Below, piece by piece: positions 1 through 11,031 of a stretch of 64,000 bases of DNA (the first letter of the stretch is position 1; every line of letters begins with the position of its first letter). Origin of the DNA: Halomonas sp. A11-A (GTDB lineage Bacteria > Pseudomonadota > Gammaproteobacteria > Pseudomonadales > Halomonadaceae). The notes below the pieces were generated by a model. That model ran no database searches. It worked only from the letters and a program-made list of their open reading frames with translations, and had not been told where the DNA came from. The position numbers were made by a program, and so were the translations under genes. The stretch covers positions 186,001 to 250,000 of the forward strand of contig NZ_QGTM01000001.1 in the NCBI RefSeq assembly GCF_003182195.1, written 5' to 3'.

Positions 1-276
1 ATCGCCCCACAGCAGGGTGCTGACGGCGATGGCCATCAGGATCATGGCCCCGCCCATGGTGGGCGTGCCGGCCTTGGAGAGGTGTGACTGGGGGCCGTCG
101 TCGCGCACCGCCTGTCCGATCTGGCGCTCGACCAGGCGGCGGATCATCACCGGCCCTAACCATAGGCAGAGCCCGAGAGCGGTGATGGTGCCCAGGATCA
201 TGCGCAGGGTCAGGTAGTTGAAGACGTTGAAGGCGCTGAAGTATTGCGCCAGGAACTCAGCCAGATAGAGCAGCAT
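1..276 (-). CDS. mraY: MraY, phospho-N-acetylmuramoyl-pentapeptide transferase (N-terminal part, cut by window edge)
   Basis: MraY transfers phospho-MurNAc-pentapeptide from UDP to undecaprenyl phosphate in the inner membrane, making lipid I. Only the first 92 codons are present; the gene runs off the left edge. The ATG at 276 lies 9 bp after the murF stop. The translated start contains a hydrophobic first membrane segment ([20 protein letters not shown]) and the family hallmark [18 protein letters not shown] at about residues 59-76. Position directly after murF matches the standard dcw order. Identity is clear despite truncation. Confidence 0.95.
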   Translation of the reverse strand, partial: MLLYLAEFLAQYFSAFNVFNYLTLRMILGTITALGLCLWLGPVMIRRLVERQIGQAVRDDGPQSHLSKAGTPTMGGAMILMAIAVSTLLWGD

Positions 277-285
277 GTATCGCGT

Positions 286-1671
286 TCACCTTGATCGATC
301 CTGGCGCAGTGCCGTCACCACCTGCTCCATGGCGGCACTGCGCGATCCCTTGACCAGCACGCTGGCGCCGGGAGGAAGATGGTGGAGGGCGTGACGCACC
401 AGCGCCTCGCGCTCCTGGAAGTGGCACCCGCCTGGACCGAAGGCCCGGGAGGCGGCACGGGCCGCCTCGCCGCAGGTGCCGAGGAAGTCGATTCCCAGTT
501 TCCGTGCGTAATCTCCGATCTCGGCATGCAGCCGTTCGGACGCCTCCCCCAGCTCCCCCATGGCGCCCAGCAGGCACCAGTGGGGGCCGGGCAGCGTGAC
601 CAACAGGTCGAGCGCCGCCCTCACCGCGCCGGGGTTGGCATTATAGGTATCATCCAGCAGGCGTGAGCCGTTGATGCCCGGCACGACGGAGAGCCGTCCC
701 GGCATCGGCACCGCCTCGGCAAGGCCTGCCACCACCTCGTCGGGGGCCAGGCCCATGGCCAGGGCCGCCGCCGCCGCCGCCAGGGCATTGGCCACATTGT
801 GGCGCCCCAGCAGACCGAGCTGCACGCGCCCCAGCTCGGCGCCGTCGGCGACAAGCGTGAAAGCATAGCGCCCCAGGGCATCGCAGGCCAGCGCCCGGGC
901 GGTGACCCGGGCGCGGGGATCGAGGCCGAAGTCGCGCACCTCCCGCGGCGCGGCGAGGCGCGCCCAGGTGGCGAAGTAGGCGTCGTCGCGATTGAGCACC
1001 GCCACCCCGTCGGCCGGCAGGCCGGTGAGGATCTCCGCCTTGGCCTGGGCGATGCGCCCCATGCCACCGAACTCGCCGACGTGGGCGCCGGTGACGTTGG
1101 TGATCACCGCCACCCCGGGCTCGGCCAGCACGCTGGTCCAGGCGATCTCACCGAGGTGGTTGGCACCGAGCTCCACCACCGCCTGGCGGTGCTCGGGGGC
1201 TAGCTCGAGCAGGGTCAGCGGCGCGCCGAAGTCGTTGTTGAGGTTGCCCCGGGTGGCCAGGGTCGCCCCTCGCCGCGCCAGGATGACGGCCAGCATCTCC
1301 TTGACGGTGGTCTTGCCGCTGTTGCCGGTCACCGCCACCAGGGGGCCGCCCCAGGCGCGGCGCCGGGCGCGGCCGAGCAGCCCCAGGGCCAGGCGGGTAT
1401 CGGCCACCTCGAGCAGCGCCAGGTTCTCCGGGCGAGCCCTGTCCGCCATGGCGCCGGCCTCGACCAGCACCGCCGCGGCGCCGGCCTCCCGGGCCTTGTC
1501 GAGGAAGTCGTGAGCATCGAAGCGCTCGCCGCGCAGGGCGACGAACAGGCTGCCCGGGCTCAACCGACGGGTATCGGTGACGATCGCGTCGATGGGCAAC
1601 TCCGCCGCCGGCGCCTCGAGGCCCAGCGCCTCGGCCACCTCGGCCAGGGTGGTCAATCCGCAGCGGCTCAT
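286..1671 (-). CDS. murF: MurF, UDP-MurNAc-tripeptide:D-Ala-D-Ala ligase
   Basis: MurF is the cytoplasmic ATP-dependent ligase that adds D-Ala-D-Ala to UDP-MurNAc-tripeptide, finishing the soluble peptidoglycan precursor. The 461-residue product has the Mur ligase N-terminal domain with a VTDTRR segment (about 31-36), the ATP-binding loop TGNSGKTT at 115-122, and the central and C-terminal Mur domains (MPGRLSVVPG, DDTYNANP). I chose the ATG at 1671 because it overlaps the murE stop by 4 bp (ATGA) and gives the usual family length; the frame stays open upstream only as a shadow of murE. It belongs to the minus-strand run rsmH-ftsL-ftsI-murE-murF-mraY. Confidence 0.96.
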   Translation of the reverse strand: MSRCGLTTLAEVAEALGLEAPAAELPIDAIVTDTRRLSPGSLFVALRGERFDAHDFLDKAREAGAAAVLVEAGAMADRARPENLALLEVADTRLALGLLGRARRRAWGGPLVAVTGNSGKTTVKEMLAVILARRGATLATRGNLNNDFGAPLTLLELAPEHRQAVVELGANHLGEIAWTSVLAEPGVAVITNVTGAHVGEFGGMGRIAQAKAEILTGLPADGVAVLNRDDAYFATWARLAAPREVRDFGLDPRARVTARALACDALGRYAFTLVADGAELGRVQLGLLGRHNVANALAAAAAALAMGLAPDEVVAGLAEAVPMPGRLSVVPGINGSRLLDDTYNANPGAVRAALDLLVTLPGPHWCLLGAMGELGEASERLHAEIGDYARKLGIDFLGTCGEAARAASRAFGPGGCHFQEREALVRHALHHLPPGASVLVKGSRSAAMEQVVTALRQDRSR

Positions 1672-3194
1672 GGCGTCGCCTCCCCGTCGGCCGGCGCCCA
1701 GGCGGCCAGGGCGCGCTCGGCCTCGACCAGATCCGAGAAGGGATGCCGCACGCCAGCGATCTCCTGGTAGGTCTCGTGGCCCTTGCCGGCGATCACCACT
1801 AGGTCCTCGACGTCGGCATCGGCCAGCACCCGGGCGATCGCCGCGCCACGCCCGGCGATCTCCAGCGCCTGCCGGCGCGCGCCGGCGGAGAGCCCGGCCA
1901 GCACCGCCGCGCGGATCGCGGCCGGATCCTCCCCGCGGGGGTTGTCGTCGGTGACCACCAGGCGGTCGGCGTGGCGCTCGGCGGCGGCCGCCATCAGCGC
2001 CCGCTTGCCCGGGTCGCGGTCGCCGCCGCAGCCGAACAGGCACCACAGCCGGCCATCCGCCGGCCGGTGGGCGCGCAGGGCGGCCAGGGCGTTGTCCAGG
2101 GCATCGGGGGTGTGGGCGTAGTCGATCACCACGGTGGGCGCGCCGGGGCGCACCAGCGCCTCCATGCGCCCCGGCACCGGAGCGAGGCCCGCGGCGGCCT
2201 CGAAGAGCTCGACGATGCCATGCCCGAGCCCGTAGAGGGTGGCGATGGCCAGCAGCACATTGTCCAGGTTGAAGCGACCGAGCAGCGAGGTCTCCAGCAC
2301 CCGCTCCCCCTCGGGGGTGGCTACCAGCGCCCGCTGGCCGGCACCGTGGGGGTGCCAGTCGATGACCCGGAAGGTCACCGCCTCGTCCTGTCCGGTGGCC
2401 AGCACCCGCACCCGTCCCTCTTGACCACCGGGGAGCCCGGCCAGCATCAGCCGGGCCAGGGAGTCATCGGCGTTGACCACGGCAAGGCGCAGCTCCTCAC
2501 GGCGAAAGAGCCTGGCCTTGGCCGCGGCGTAGGCGGCCATGCTGCCGTGATAGTCGAGGTGGTCGCGGGTCAGGTTGGTGAAGACCGCCGCGGCCAGCCG
2601 GCAGCCGTCGAGGCGCCCCTGCTCCAGGGCGTGGGAGGAGACCTCCATGGCCACCCGGCGAACACCCGCATCGGCCAGCTCGGCCAGCGCCGCCTGCAGC
2701 GCCAGCGGCCCCGGCGTGGTCAGGCCGCCGTCGTGCAGCGCACCCAGGCGCCCGCACCCCAGGGTACCCACGAGCCCCGCCGACACTCCCAGCGCCTCAC
2801 TCAGCTCGGCGATATAGTGGGTCACCGAGCTCTTGCCGTTGGTGCCGGTGACGCCAATCAGCTCCAGGCTGTCCGGCACCGCGAAGAGCTCGCGCCCCAG
2901 CTCCCCCAGCCGCTCGCGCAGGCCGGGCAGCGGCACCACGCGTGGGTCGTCGGGGCAGGCGCGCTCATCGCCCGAGTGGCAGAGCACCGCACAGGCCCCG
3001 GCTGCCAGCGCCGCCGCGATGAAGTCGCGGCCATCGGCGGCCACCCCGGGCACCGCCACGAACAGCGTGCCCGGCCCGGCACGGCGGCTGTCGGTCGAGA
3101 GCCCGAGGGTCGCTACGGCGAGTTCAGGCAAGGGGCGCGCCTCGGGCCAGAGGCGCTGGAGGGTCGCCGTCAGGCGAGAGGGGGTCACCTGCAT
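1668..3194 (-). CDS. murE: MurE, UDP-MurNAc-L-Ala-D-Glu:meso-diaminopimelate ligase
   Basis: MurE adds the third residue of the peptidoglycan stem peptide in the cytoplasm, using ATP. The 508-residue protein carries the ATP loop TGTNGKSS (116-123), the Mur central-domain segment MEVSSHALEQGR (about 183-194), and DNPRGEDP at 417-424. The DNPR motif is the known marker for meso-diaminopimelate specificity rather than lysine. The ATG at 3194 gives a standard N-terminus. It overlaps murF by 4 bp, which suggests translational coupling, and lies about 50 bp downstream of ftsI. Confidence 0.97.
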   Translation of the reverse strand: MQVTPSRLTATLQRLWPEARPLPELAVATLGLSTDSRRAGPGTLFVAVPGVAADGRDFIAAALAAGACAVLCHSGDERACPDDPRVVPLPGLRERLGELGRELFAVPDSLELIGVTGTNGKSSVTHYIAELSEALGVSAGLVGTLGCGRLGALHDGGLTTPGPLALQAALAELADAGVRRVAMEVSSHALEQGRLDGCRLAAAVFTNLTRDHLDYHGSMAAYAAAKARLFRREELRLAVVNADDSLARLMLAGLPGGQEGRVRVLATGQDEAVTFRVIDWHPHGAGQRALVATPEGERVLETSLLGRFNLDNVLLAIATLYGLGHGIVELFEAAAGLAPVPGRMEALVRPGAPTVVIDYAHTPDALDNALAALRAHRPADGRLWCLFGCGGDRDPGKRALMAAAAERHADRLVVTDDNPRGEDPAAIRAAVLAGLSAGARRQALEIAGRGAAIARVLADADVEDLVVIAGKGHETYQEIAGVRHPFSDLVEAERALAAWAPADGEATP

Positions 3195-3245
3195 GTTTCG
3201 CCTCGCAGCTGTCGGGTCGGGAGTGGGCTCAGGGTCATGGGGGCC

Positions 3246-4955
3246 TCAGCGGCTGCGCTGGTCGGGCGGCACGTCGAGCAGGCGCAGGGCGCTGCCCACG
3301 ACGCGGGAGAAGACCGGCGCCGCCACGGCGCCGCCGAAGTAGCTGTCACCACGAGGGTGGTCGATCATCACCACGGTGACGATGCGCGGGTCGGAGACCG
3401 GCGCGATACCGGCGAAGAGGCTGCGATAGGCGTTCTGCACATAGCCGCCGGCACCGGTCTTGCGCACCGTGCCGGACTTGCCGGCCACCCGGTAGCCGGG
3501 CACCATGGCGCGCCGCGCCCCGGTGGTCGGCTGCACCGACTCCTCCATGATGCGCAGCAGGTCGTGGGCCACCCCTGGGTCGATCGCCGGCTCCCCCGGC
3601 GGCGGTTCGGGAAGCTTGAGCAGCGACGGCGGCAGGCGTTCGCCGCCGTTGGCAATGGCGGTGTAGGCGCTGGCCAGCTGCAGGGCGGACGTGGAGAGGC
3701 CGTAGCCGTAGGAGAGCGCGGCCCACTGGCTGCGCGACCAGCGCACCGGGGCCGGCAGGGTGCCGGTGGATTCGCCGGGGTAGCCGGTCTCCGGGCTCTG
3801 GCCGAACCCGAGCCGGCGGTAGAGGTCCGGCACCAGGGGGTCGTCGAGTTCCAGCACCAGCTTCGACATGCCGATGTTGGAGGACTTCTCGAGGATACCG
3901 GCCAGGTCGAGCTTGCCGTAGTTGCGGATGTCGCGGATGGTGAAGCGGTCGATGCGCATCCAGCCCGGCGAGGTGTCCACCTCCACGTCGCGGGGGAACT
4001 GACCGCTCTCCATGATGGCGGCCATGGCCAGCGGCTTCATCACGGAGCCGGGCTCGAAGACGTCGACGATGGCCTGGTTGCGCAGGCCGCGGGGGTCGAG
4101 GCCGGCGCGGTTGTTGGGGTTGTAGGAGGGCTGGTTGGCCATGGCCAGCACCTCGCCGGTGCGGGCGTCCATCATCACCACCACGCCACCGTCGGCGTCA
4201 TGTTCGGCCACCGCCGCCTTGAGCTCGCGATAGGCCATGTACTGCAGGCGCTGGTCGATGGAAAGGGTCAGCTCACCGCCGGGGCGCGCTTCGCGCAGCA
4301 CCTCGAGGTCGCGCACCAGGCGCCCGCGACGGTCCTTCAGCACGCGGCGCTGCCCCGGCTCGCCGGCCAGGTAGGGCTGGTAGGCGAGCTCGAGGCCCTC
4401 CTGCCCCACATCGTCGACGTTGGTGACCCCGAGCAGCTGGGCGGCCACCTCCCCCGCCGGGTAGTAGCGCTTGTATTCGTCCTGGCGGTAGACCCCGGGG
4501 ATGCGCAGGTCCAGCACCCGCTGGGCCGCCTGGGGCGTCAGCTGGCGGCGCAGGAACATGAACTCCCGGCTGGCAAAGCGCGCCAGACGCGCATCGAGGT
4601 CATCGAGCTCCATGCCCAGCGCCCTGGCCAGCTGCAGCCGCTGGATGGGATCCTCCGGGACGTCCTGAGGATTGGCCCACAGGGTGACCACCGGCGTGGA
4701 GATGGCCAGGGGTTCGCCGTTGCGGTCGCTGATCATGCCGCGGTGGGCGGGGATCGGGTCGGTACGCAGGGTGCGGGCGTCGCCCTGCCCCTGCAGGAAG
4801 GGGCGGTCGACCACGTGGAGGATGACGATGCGCCCCACCAGCAGGCCCAGCCCCAGCAGCACGATGGCCAGCATCAAGCCATAGCGAAATCCGCCCATGG
4901 GCGCCATGGGCGGTGGGCGGCGGGGCGAGACGCCGCTGCGGACCTCGGTGCTCAT
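3246..4955 (-). CDS. ftsI: FtsI (PBP3), septal peptidoglycan D,D-transpeptidase
   Basis: FtsI crosslinks peptidoglycan at the division septum together with FtsW. The 569-residue protein has a short cytoplasmic tail, one membrane anchor (about residues 24-48), a PBP dimerisation domain, then a transpeptidase domain with S304-V-M-K307 (catalytic serine and lysine), the SSN motif at 358-360 and KSGT at 493-496. The ATG at 4955 overlaps the ftsL stop by 4 bp, and the protein from there matches the family length; the longer upstream frame (to 5075) only reads through ftsL. All three active-site motifs are intact. Confidence 0.97.
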   Translation of the reverse strand: MSTEVRSGVSPRRPPPMAPMGGFRYGLMLAIVLLGLGLLVGRIVILHVVDRPFLQGQGDARTLRTDPIPAHRGMISDRNGEPLAISTPVVTLWANPQDVPEDPIQRLQLARALGMELDDLDARLARFASREFMFLRRQLTPQAAQRVLDLRIPGVYRQDEYKRYYPAGEVAAQLLGVTNVDDVGQEGLELAYQPYLAGEPGQRRVLKDRRGRLVRDLEVLREARPGGELTLSIDQRLQYMAYRELKAAVAEHDADGGVVVMMDARTGEVLAMANQPSYNPNNRAGLDPRGLRNQAIVDVFEPGSVMKPLAMAAIMESGQFPRDVEVDTSPGWMRIDRFTIRDIRNYGKLDLAGILEKSSNIGMSKLVLELDDPLVPDLYRRLGFGQSPETGYPGESTGTLPAPVRWSRSQWAALSYGYGLSTSALQLASAYTAIANGGERLPPSLLKLPEPPPGEPAIDPGVAHDLLRIMEESVQPTTGARRAMVPGYRVAGKSGTVRKTGAGGYVQNAYRSLFAGIAPVSDPRIVTVVMIDHPRGDSYFGGAVAAPVFSRVVGSALRLLDVPPDQRSR

Positions 4956-5275
4956 GGCCGGATCACCTCGACCTCGTACACATCGGGCAGGCGCATCTCC
5001 AGGCGCTCCATGGCCAGCCGTTCGATGCGCGCCGGCGACGACCAGGCGCTCTCCTCGAGCAGCAGCTGCCCCCACTCGGTCTGCAGCTGGTTCTGCTCGC
5101 GCTCGAGCTGCTGCAGGCGGCCATACTGTTCACGGGTCAGGTGGCTGGTGGTGATCACCGCCAGGGCGCTGACCAGGCTGGCCACCACCAGGGCGGCCAC
5201 CACCAGCAGGGAGGGGGTGAGCCGCAGGATCAGCGGCCAGCCGAAACCGGATGTCGACATTCGTCCCTGTGTCAT
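4952..5275 (-). CDS. ftsL: FtsL, cell-division leucine-zipper membrane protein
   Basis: FtsL is a small bitopic divisome protein that forms the FtsQLB complex and helps activate FtsWI. The 107-residue product has a short cytoplasmic N-terminus, one membrane helix (LLVVAALVVASLVSALAVI, about residues 23-41) and a periplasmic coiled coil (EQYGRLQQLEREQNQLQTEW). The start could be the ATG at 5275 or an in-frame ATG five codons later at MSTSG; both leave the protein intact. Its place between rsmH and ftsI, with a 4-bp overlap into ftsI, is the conserved arrangement. Sequence alone is poorly conserved, so context carries much of the call. Confidence 0.9.
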   Translation of the reverse strand: MTQGRMSTSGFGWPLILRLTPSLLVVAALVVASLVSALAVITTSHLTREQYGRLQQLEREQNQLQTEWGQLLLEESAWSSPARIERLAMERLEMRLPDVYEVEVIRP

Positions 5276-5285
5276 ATCGCCTCCC

Positions 5286-6242
5286 TCAGTAACGCTTGCG
5301 TGCCGCTCGCATCACCGCGCTGCGTGCCCGGGGGTTCTCCTTCACCTCCTCGGGGCCGGCCTGCCGGGCCTTGCCCAGCGCCTCGAGACGCCGCTCGAGC
5401 TCCGCGTCGGCAATCGGTATGCCCCGCGGCAGGTGGGAATCGCCGCGCACATGGTGGCGAATGAAGCGTTTGACCCGGCGATCTTCCAGCGAGTGAAAGC
5501 TGATCACCACCAGATGGCCGCCGGGGGCCAGGGCCTCCAGGGCCGCCTCCAGGGCCGCGTCGAGCTGCTCGAGCTCACCGTTCACATGGATGCGCAGCGC
5601 CTGGAAGACCCGCGTCGCGGGGTGCTTGTGCTTCTCCCAGGCGGGGTGAGCCGTCTTGACCACCTCGGCCAGATCCGCGGTACGCAGGAAGGGGTGTTCG
5701 CCACGCCGGGCGACAATCGCCCTGGCCAGCCGCCGGGCATAGCGCTCCTCGCCATACTCCTTGAACACCCGCGCCAGCTCGGCCTCGCTGGCGCGCGCGA
5801 TGAAGGCCGCGGCGCTCTCTCCCTGAGTGGGATCCATGCGCATATCCAGGGGGCCGTCGCGCAGGAAGCTGAAGCCGCGCTCGGGGTCGTCGAGCTGCGG
5901 CGAGGAGACGCCCACGTCGAGCAGGATGCCGGCCAGCTTGCCGTGCACCCCGTGCTGTCGGGCGATCTCGCCCAGGCGGGCAAACTCCGCGCGCTCGATG
6001 GTGAAGCGGCCGTCCTCGAGGGTCGCGGCCTCGGCGATGGCCTCGGGGTCGCGGTCGATGGCGATCAGGCGCCCGGCCGGCGAGAGCCGGGCGAGGATGG
6101 CGCGGGAGTGGCCGCCGCGGCCGAAGGTGCCGTCCAGGTAGACCCCGTCGGTGTCATGCACCAGGGCCTCGACGGCGCCATCGAGCAGGACGCTGGCATG
6201 ACGGAAGCCGCGCGAAACAGTATCAGGTGCGGATGACGACAT
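5286..6242 (-). CDS. rsmH: RsmH, 16S rRNA m4C1402 N4-methyltransferase
   Basis: RsmH (MraW) methylates N4 of C1402 in the decoding centre of 16S rRNA using S-adenosylmethionine. The 318-residue product shows the family start [13 protein letters not shown], the SAM loop [10 protein letters not shown] (about 37-46), the [11 protein letters not shown] segment and the C-terminal [17 protein letters not shown] chose the ATG at 6242; an in-frame TTG lies five codons upstream at 6257, and neither has a clear Shine-Dalgarno site. It is the first gene seen in the dcw run; mraZ is not found upstream, where rnpB sits instead. RsmI (6707-7564) modifies the 2'-O of the same nucleotide and lies just across rnpB. 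Confidence 0.95.
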   Translation of the reverse strand: MSSSAPDTVSRGFRHASVLLDGAVEALVHDTDGVYLDGTFGRGGHSRAILARLSPAGRLIAIDRDPEAIAEAATLEDGRFTIERAEFARLGEIARQHGVHGKLAGILLDVGVSSPQLDDPERGFSFLRDGPLDMRMDPTQGESAAAFIARASEAELARVFKEYGEERYARRLARAIVARRGEHPFLRTADLAEVVKTAHPAWEKHKHPATRVFQALRIHVNGELEQLDAALEAALEALAPGGHLVVISFHSLEDRRVKRFIRHHVRGDSHLPRGIPIADAELERRLEALGKARQAGPEEVKENPRARSAVMRAARKRY

Positions 6243-6307
6243 GCGGTTCTCGATCAAGGGCTGGCGGGTCGGCCACAGACCACACGCTCAGGGGTGGAAA
6301 TCAGGGG

Positions 6308-6657
<350 letters not shown>

Positions 6658-6664
6658 GCGGCAA

Positions 6665-6692
6665 GGATAACAGCGCCCCGCAGGCCCCTCAA
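6665..6692 (-). promoter_or_regulatory. Promoter of rnpB
   Basis: On the minus strand TTGAGG (6692-6687) is followed by a 16-bp spacer and TTATCC (6670-6665), about 8 bp before the inferred 5' end of rnpB. It begins only some 15 bp past the stop codon of rsmI. The match and placement are good; the transcription start is inferred. Confidence 0.65.
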
Positions 6693-6706
6693 TGCCTGAT
6701 CGCGGC

Positions 6707-7564
6707 TCACCCCGCATCCTTGAGCGCCTGGGCGCGGGCATACCAGACCTTTTTGGCACCCCCCAGCACCCGTGCCGCCACCGCGGCGGCCTGCTTGACG
6801 CCGACGCCCTCGGCCAGCAGCACGGCGAGCAGGGCCTCGCCCTCCACCACCGAGGCCTCTTCCTCCTCGCGGGGGGCGGCACCGGCCACCATCACCACGA
6901 ACTCGCCGCGGGCCTGGTCGGGATCGGCCTCCATGCGCGCCAGCAGCTCGCCCGCCGAGCCGTCGAGGAAGGTCTCGAAGGTCTTGGTCAGCTCCCGGGC
7001 CAGCACCACCCGACGCGCCCCCAGCACCGTGGCCAGGTCGGCCAGGGTGTCGCGGATGCGATGGGGCGACTCGTAGAAGACCAGGGTCTCCTCCCGGCCG
7101 GCCAGCGCCTCGAGGCGTGCGCGGCGCCCCGCCCCCTTGGCCGGGAGGAATCCCTGGAAGGTGAAGCGGTCGGTAGGCAGCCCCGCCGCCGAGAGCGCGG
7201 CCACCAGGGCGCAGGCCCCCGGTACCGGCACGATACGCCGCCCCCGGGCGCGCAGCTCGCGCACCAGCACGAAGCCCGGGTCGCTGATCAGCGGCGTGCC
7301 GGCGTCGGAGACCAGGGCGATGGACTCGCCGGCCACCAGCCTGGCGTCGAGCTGCTCGACCCGCGCCGCCTCGTTGTGCTCATGCAGCGAGAGCAGCGGC
7401 ACCGATAGGCCCAGGTGACGCAGCAGCCGGCCGGTGTGGCGGGTATCCTCGGCGGCAATCAGCGCCACCTCCCCCAGCAGCCGCGCGGCGCGCGGGCTCA
7501 GGTCCTCCAGATTCCCAATCGGCGTGGCGACCACGTACAATGAGGCTGAGTTAGCGTCTGACAC
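6707..7564 (-). CDS. rsmI: RsmI, 16S rRNA C1402 2'-O-methyltransferase
   Basis: RsmI is a SAM-dependent tetrapyrrole-methylase-fold enzyme that 2'-O-methylates C1402 of 16S rRNA. The 285-residue product starts with LYVVATPIGNLEDLSPRA and has AEDTRHT, SDAGTPLISDPG and FYESPHRI, all family hallmarks. The start is a GTG at 7564 with a strong GAGGAG six bases upstream. The longer open frame to 8143 is antisense to lpoA and has no such features. It is divergent from lpoA with under 50 bp between starts, the same arrangement as in E. coli. Confidence 0.95.
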   Translation of the reverse strand: MSDANSASLYVVATPIGNLEDLSPRAARLLGEVALIAAEDTRHTGRLLRHLGLSVPLLSLHEHNEAARVEQLDARLVAGESIALVSDAGTPLISDPGFVLVRELRARGRRIVPVPGACALVAALSAAGLPTDRFTFQGFLPAKGAGRRARLEALAGREETLVFYESPHRIRDTLADLATVLGARRVVLARELTKTFETFLDGSAGELLARMEADPDQARGEFVVMVAGAAPREEEEASVVEGEALLAVLLAEGVGVKQAAAVAARVLGGAKKVWYARAQALKDAG

Positions 7565-7613
7565 TTGTGGCTCCTCGGCGCAATGACCGACACAACGGAC
7601 TAAGGACGGATTC

Positions 7614-9345
7614 ATGCGGATACCCACTCGCGGCCTGCTGGCCACCGCGCTCTGTGCGCTGCTGCTGGCGGGCTGCGCCACGGCACCGGGCGTCGTCGAT
7701 CGCGTGACGGAAGACGACCCCGCACGCCTGCTCGAGCAGGCCGGCCAGCAGGAACCGGCCCAGGCGGCCAGGAGCCGGCTCGAGGCGGCCGACATCCTAG
7801 CACGCCAGGGGGAGCGCACCCAGGCGCTTCGGGTCGCCTCCGACATCGACGACAGCCTGCTCGAGGGGCCACAGCGCGCCCGCTGGGCCCTCCTGCTGGC
7901 CGACCTCGGCGAGGCGCTGGGCGAGCCACAGACGGTGATCCAGGCCACCCGCCACCTGGATGAACTCGACCTGGAGCCCGCCCAGGCCAGGGCGCTGCGC
8001 GAGCGGATGGGCCTGGCACTGCTGGCCGAGGGTGAACCCGCCGGCGCCGCCCGGGCGCTGCTGCGCGTCCAGGCAGAGAGCGATGACGTGGCGCTCAACG
8101 ATCCGATCTGGGAGGCCCTCATCCGCATGGACCGCCAGGCCATGAGCGACCTGGCCCAGGCGGACGACGCCCTGACCCATGGCTGGGTCGAGCTCGCCGA
8201 CCTCTACCGCACAAGCGGCGGCGATATCGAACGCTTCCTCGAGCGGCTGGAGGAGTGGCGCAGCCGCAACGGCCGCCACCCGGCGGCCCGCCAGCTGCCC
8301 ACCAACCTCGGCGCCCTGAGTGAACTGCGCGGCCTGGAGGTTCGCCATATCGCCGTGCTGCTGCCGGAGTCCGGCCCCCTGGCGCGCCCCGCCGCGGCCA
8401 TCGCCGAAGGCATGCGTACCCAGCATCGCAATAGCAGCGGCGACATCCGCCTGAGCTTCATCGACGCCGCCAGCGGCGACCTCGAGTCGCTCTATCGCGA
8501 GGCCGAGAGTCGTGGCGCCCAGGTGGTGATCGGCCCCCTGGACAAGGACCAGGTCAGCCAGCTCGAGGCCCGAGACCGCGTACCGCTGCCCACCCTGGCG
8601 CTCAACTACGGCAACGCCGAGCGCAACCGGGCCGTGGGGCTCTTCCAGTACGGCCTCTCCGCCGAGGACGAGGCGCGCCAGGCCGCCGCGCGTACCTGGC
8701 AGGACGGCCACCGCCGCGCCGCCCTGCTGGTGCCCGACAACGACTGGGGACGCCGCGTCGGCGAGGCCTTCTGGAACGAGTGGCAGGCCCGTGGCGGCGA
8801 GGTGACCAACGCGGTGCGCTACAACCCCGGCGCCCCGGCTACCGAAAGCACCCGCCGCGCCATCAGCAATCCGCGCCCTGACGCCCTGTTCCTGCTGGGC
8901 CTGCCGGACTACGCGCGCCAGGTACCGCCCACCCTGGACTACTTCAACGCCAGCAGCCTGCCGGTCTACGCCACCTCTCACCTCTTCGAGGGGCGCATCA
9001 ACCCGCGCCTCGACAACGACCTGAACGATGTCCAGTTCCTCGACATCCCCTGGCAGATCCCCGAGGCCGCCGTGGGCGGGGTCGAGGTCCTTCCCTTCCT
9101 CGACAGCTACTATTCGCTGCGCGAGGAGTCGGACCCCACGATCTTCCGCCTGCAGGCCATGGGCGTGGATGCCTTCGAACTGGCCCGCCGCCTGCCCCAG
9201 TTGCAGGCCATCCCCGGCAGCGAGCTGCAGGGCGCCACCGGCACCCTGCGCCCGGGCAGCGATGGTCGCATCGAGCGCCAGCTGCCCTGGGCGCGCTTCG
9301 TCAACGGCGTTCCCCAGCCGGTGCTGATCCCGGGATTCTTCGGCG

Positions 9346-9362
<17 letters not shown>
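7614..9362 (+). CDS. lpoA: LpoA, outer-membrane lipoprotein activator of PBP1a
   Basis: LpoA is an outer-membrane lipoprotein that reaches through the periplasm to stimulate the transpeptidase of PBP1a. The 582-residue product begins with a lipoprotein signal whose lipobox LLAGC puts the lipidated cysteine at residue 21. A helical TPR-like N-terminal half follows, then a periplasmic-binding-protein-like C-terminal half beginning around HIAVLLPESGPLARPAAAIAEG (about 243). ATG 7614 has AAGGA upstream. The adjacent yraN, diaA and dolP genes reproduce the E. coli order, which supports the name. Confidence 0.93.
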
Positions 9363-10345
<983 letters not shown>

Positions 10346-10350
10346 AGCCC

Positions 10351-10929
10351 ATGACCCGCAAGCCCCTGCTCACCTCCCTGCTGCTGGCCACCGCCCTGGG
10401 CGTCGCCGGCTGCACCACCGTCACCGGCCTCACCCACCAGGGCACCATCGACGAGAACTACGGCAAGCGCACCATCGGCACCCAGATTGAAGATCAGAAC
10501 ATCGAGACTAAGATCAGCCACAACCTGCGCCGCACCGATGCCCGCCTGGGCGACGCCCGCATCAACGTCGACGCCTACAACGGCGTGGTGCTGCTCACCG
10601 GCCAGGTGCCGAGCCAGGAGCTCAAGGAGAAGGCCAGCGAGGTCGCCCGCGAGGTGCGCAACGTGCGCGAGGTGCACAACGAGCTCTCCGTGGCCGCCAA
10701 CCTCCCGGCCAGCCAGCGCCTCGCGGACTCCTGGCTCAACACCCGCATCCGCACCAGCCTCGCCGCCAACGAGCACATCGACTCCGGGCGGATCCGCGTG
10801 GTCACCGAAAATGCCAGCGTCTACCTGATGGGTATCGTCAGCCGCGCCGAAGGCGACCGCATCGTCGACGCCGTCTCCAACGTCGGCGGCATGCAGCGCA
10901 TCGTCAAGGTGTTCGACTACACCGACTGA
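10351..10929 (+). CDS. dolP: DolP (YraP), dual BON-domain outer-membrane lipoprotein
   Basis: DolP supports outer-membrane integrity and BAM function at the division site. The 192-residue product has a lipoprotein signal ending in VAGC (cysteine about residue 21), then two BON domains: about 48-115 (IETKISHNLRRTDARLGDARINVDAYNGVVLLTG) and about 126-190 (LNTRIRTSLAANEHIDSGRIRV..VYLMGIVSRAEGDR). It starts 5 bp after diaA, and a strong hairpin follows the stop, so it closes the lpoA-yraN-diaA-dolP operon. Confidence 0.93.
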   Translation: MTRKPLLTSLLLATALGVAGCTTVTGLTHQGTIDENYGKRTIGTQIEDQNIETKISHNLRRTDARLGDARINVDAYNGVVLLTGQVPSQELKEKASEVAREVRNVREVHNELSVAANLPASQRLADSWLNTRIRTSLAANEHIDSGRIRVVTENASVYLMGIVSRAEGDRIVDAVSNVGGMQRIVKVFDYTD

Positions 10930-10961
10930 GGGCGGCCTCCCGGCCAGAAGCGCGAGCCGCA

Positions 10962-11000
10962 AACGCGAAACGGCAGGCCACTGGCCTGCCGTTTCGCGTT
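10962..11000. terminator. Bidirectional hairpin between dolP and sspB
   Basis: A perfect 18-bp stem (10962-10979 with 10983-11000) and a 3-base loop lie 33 bp after dolP and 32 bp after the sspB stop on the other strand. The gene pair converges here. No long T tract follows on either strand. Confidence 0.75.
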
Positions 11001-11031
11001 GTTGGCACCGTGCCGAGACCTCGGCGAGGCG

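Noticed and set aside
1971-6236. Plus-strand open frame of 1421 codons
   Set aside because: It is antisense to murE, ftsI, ftsL and rsmH, which have clear motifs. Its His/Gly/Gln/Arg-rich composition is typical of shadow frames in GC-rich DNA.
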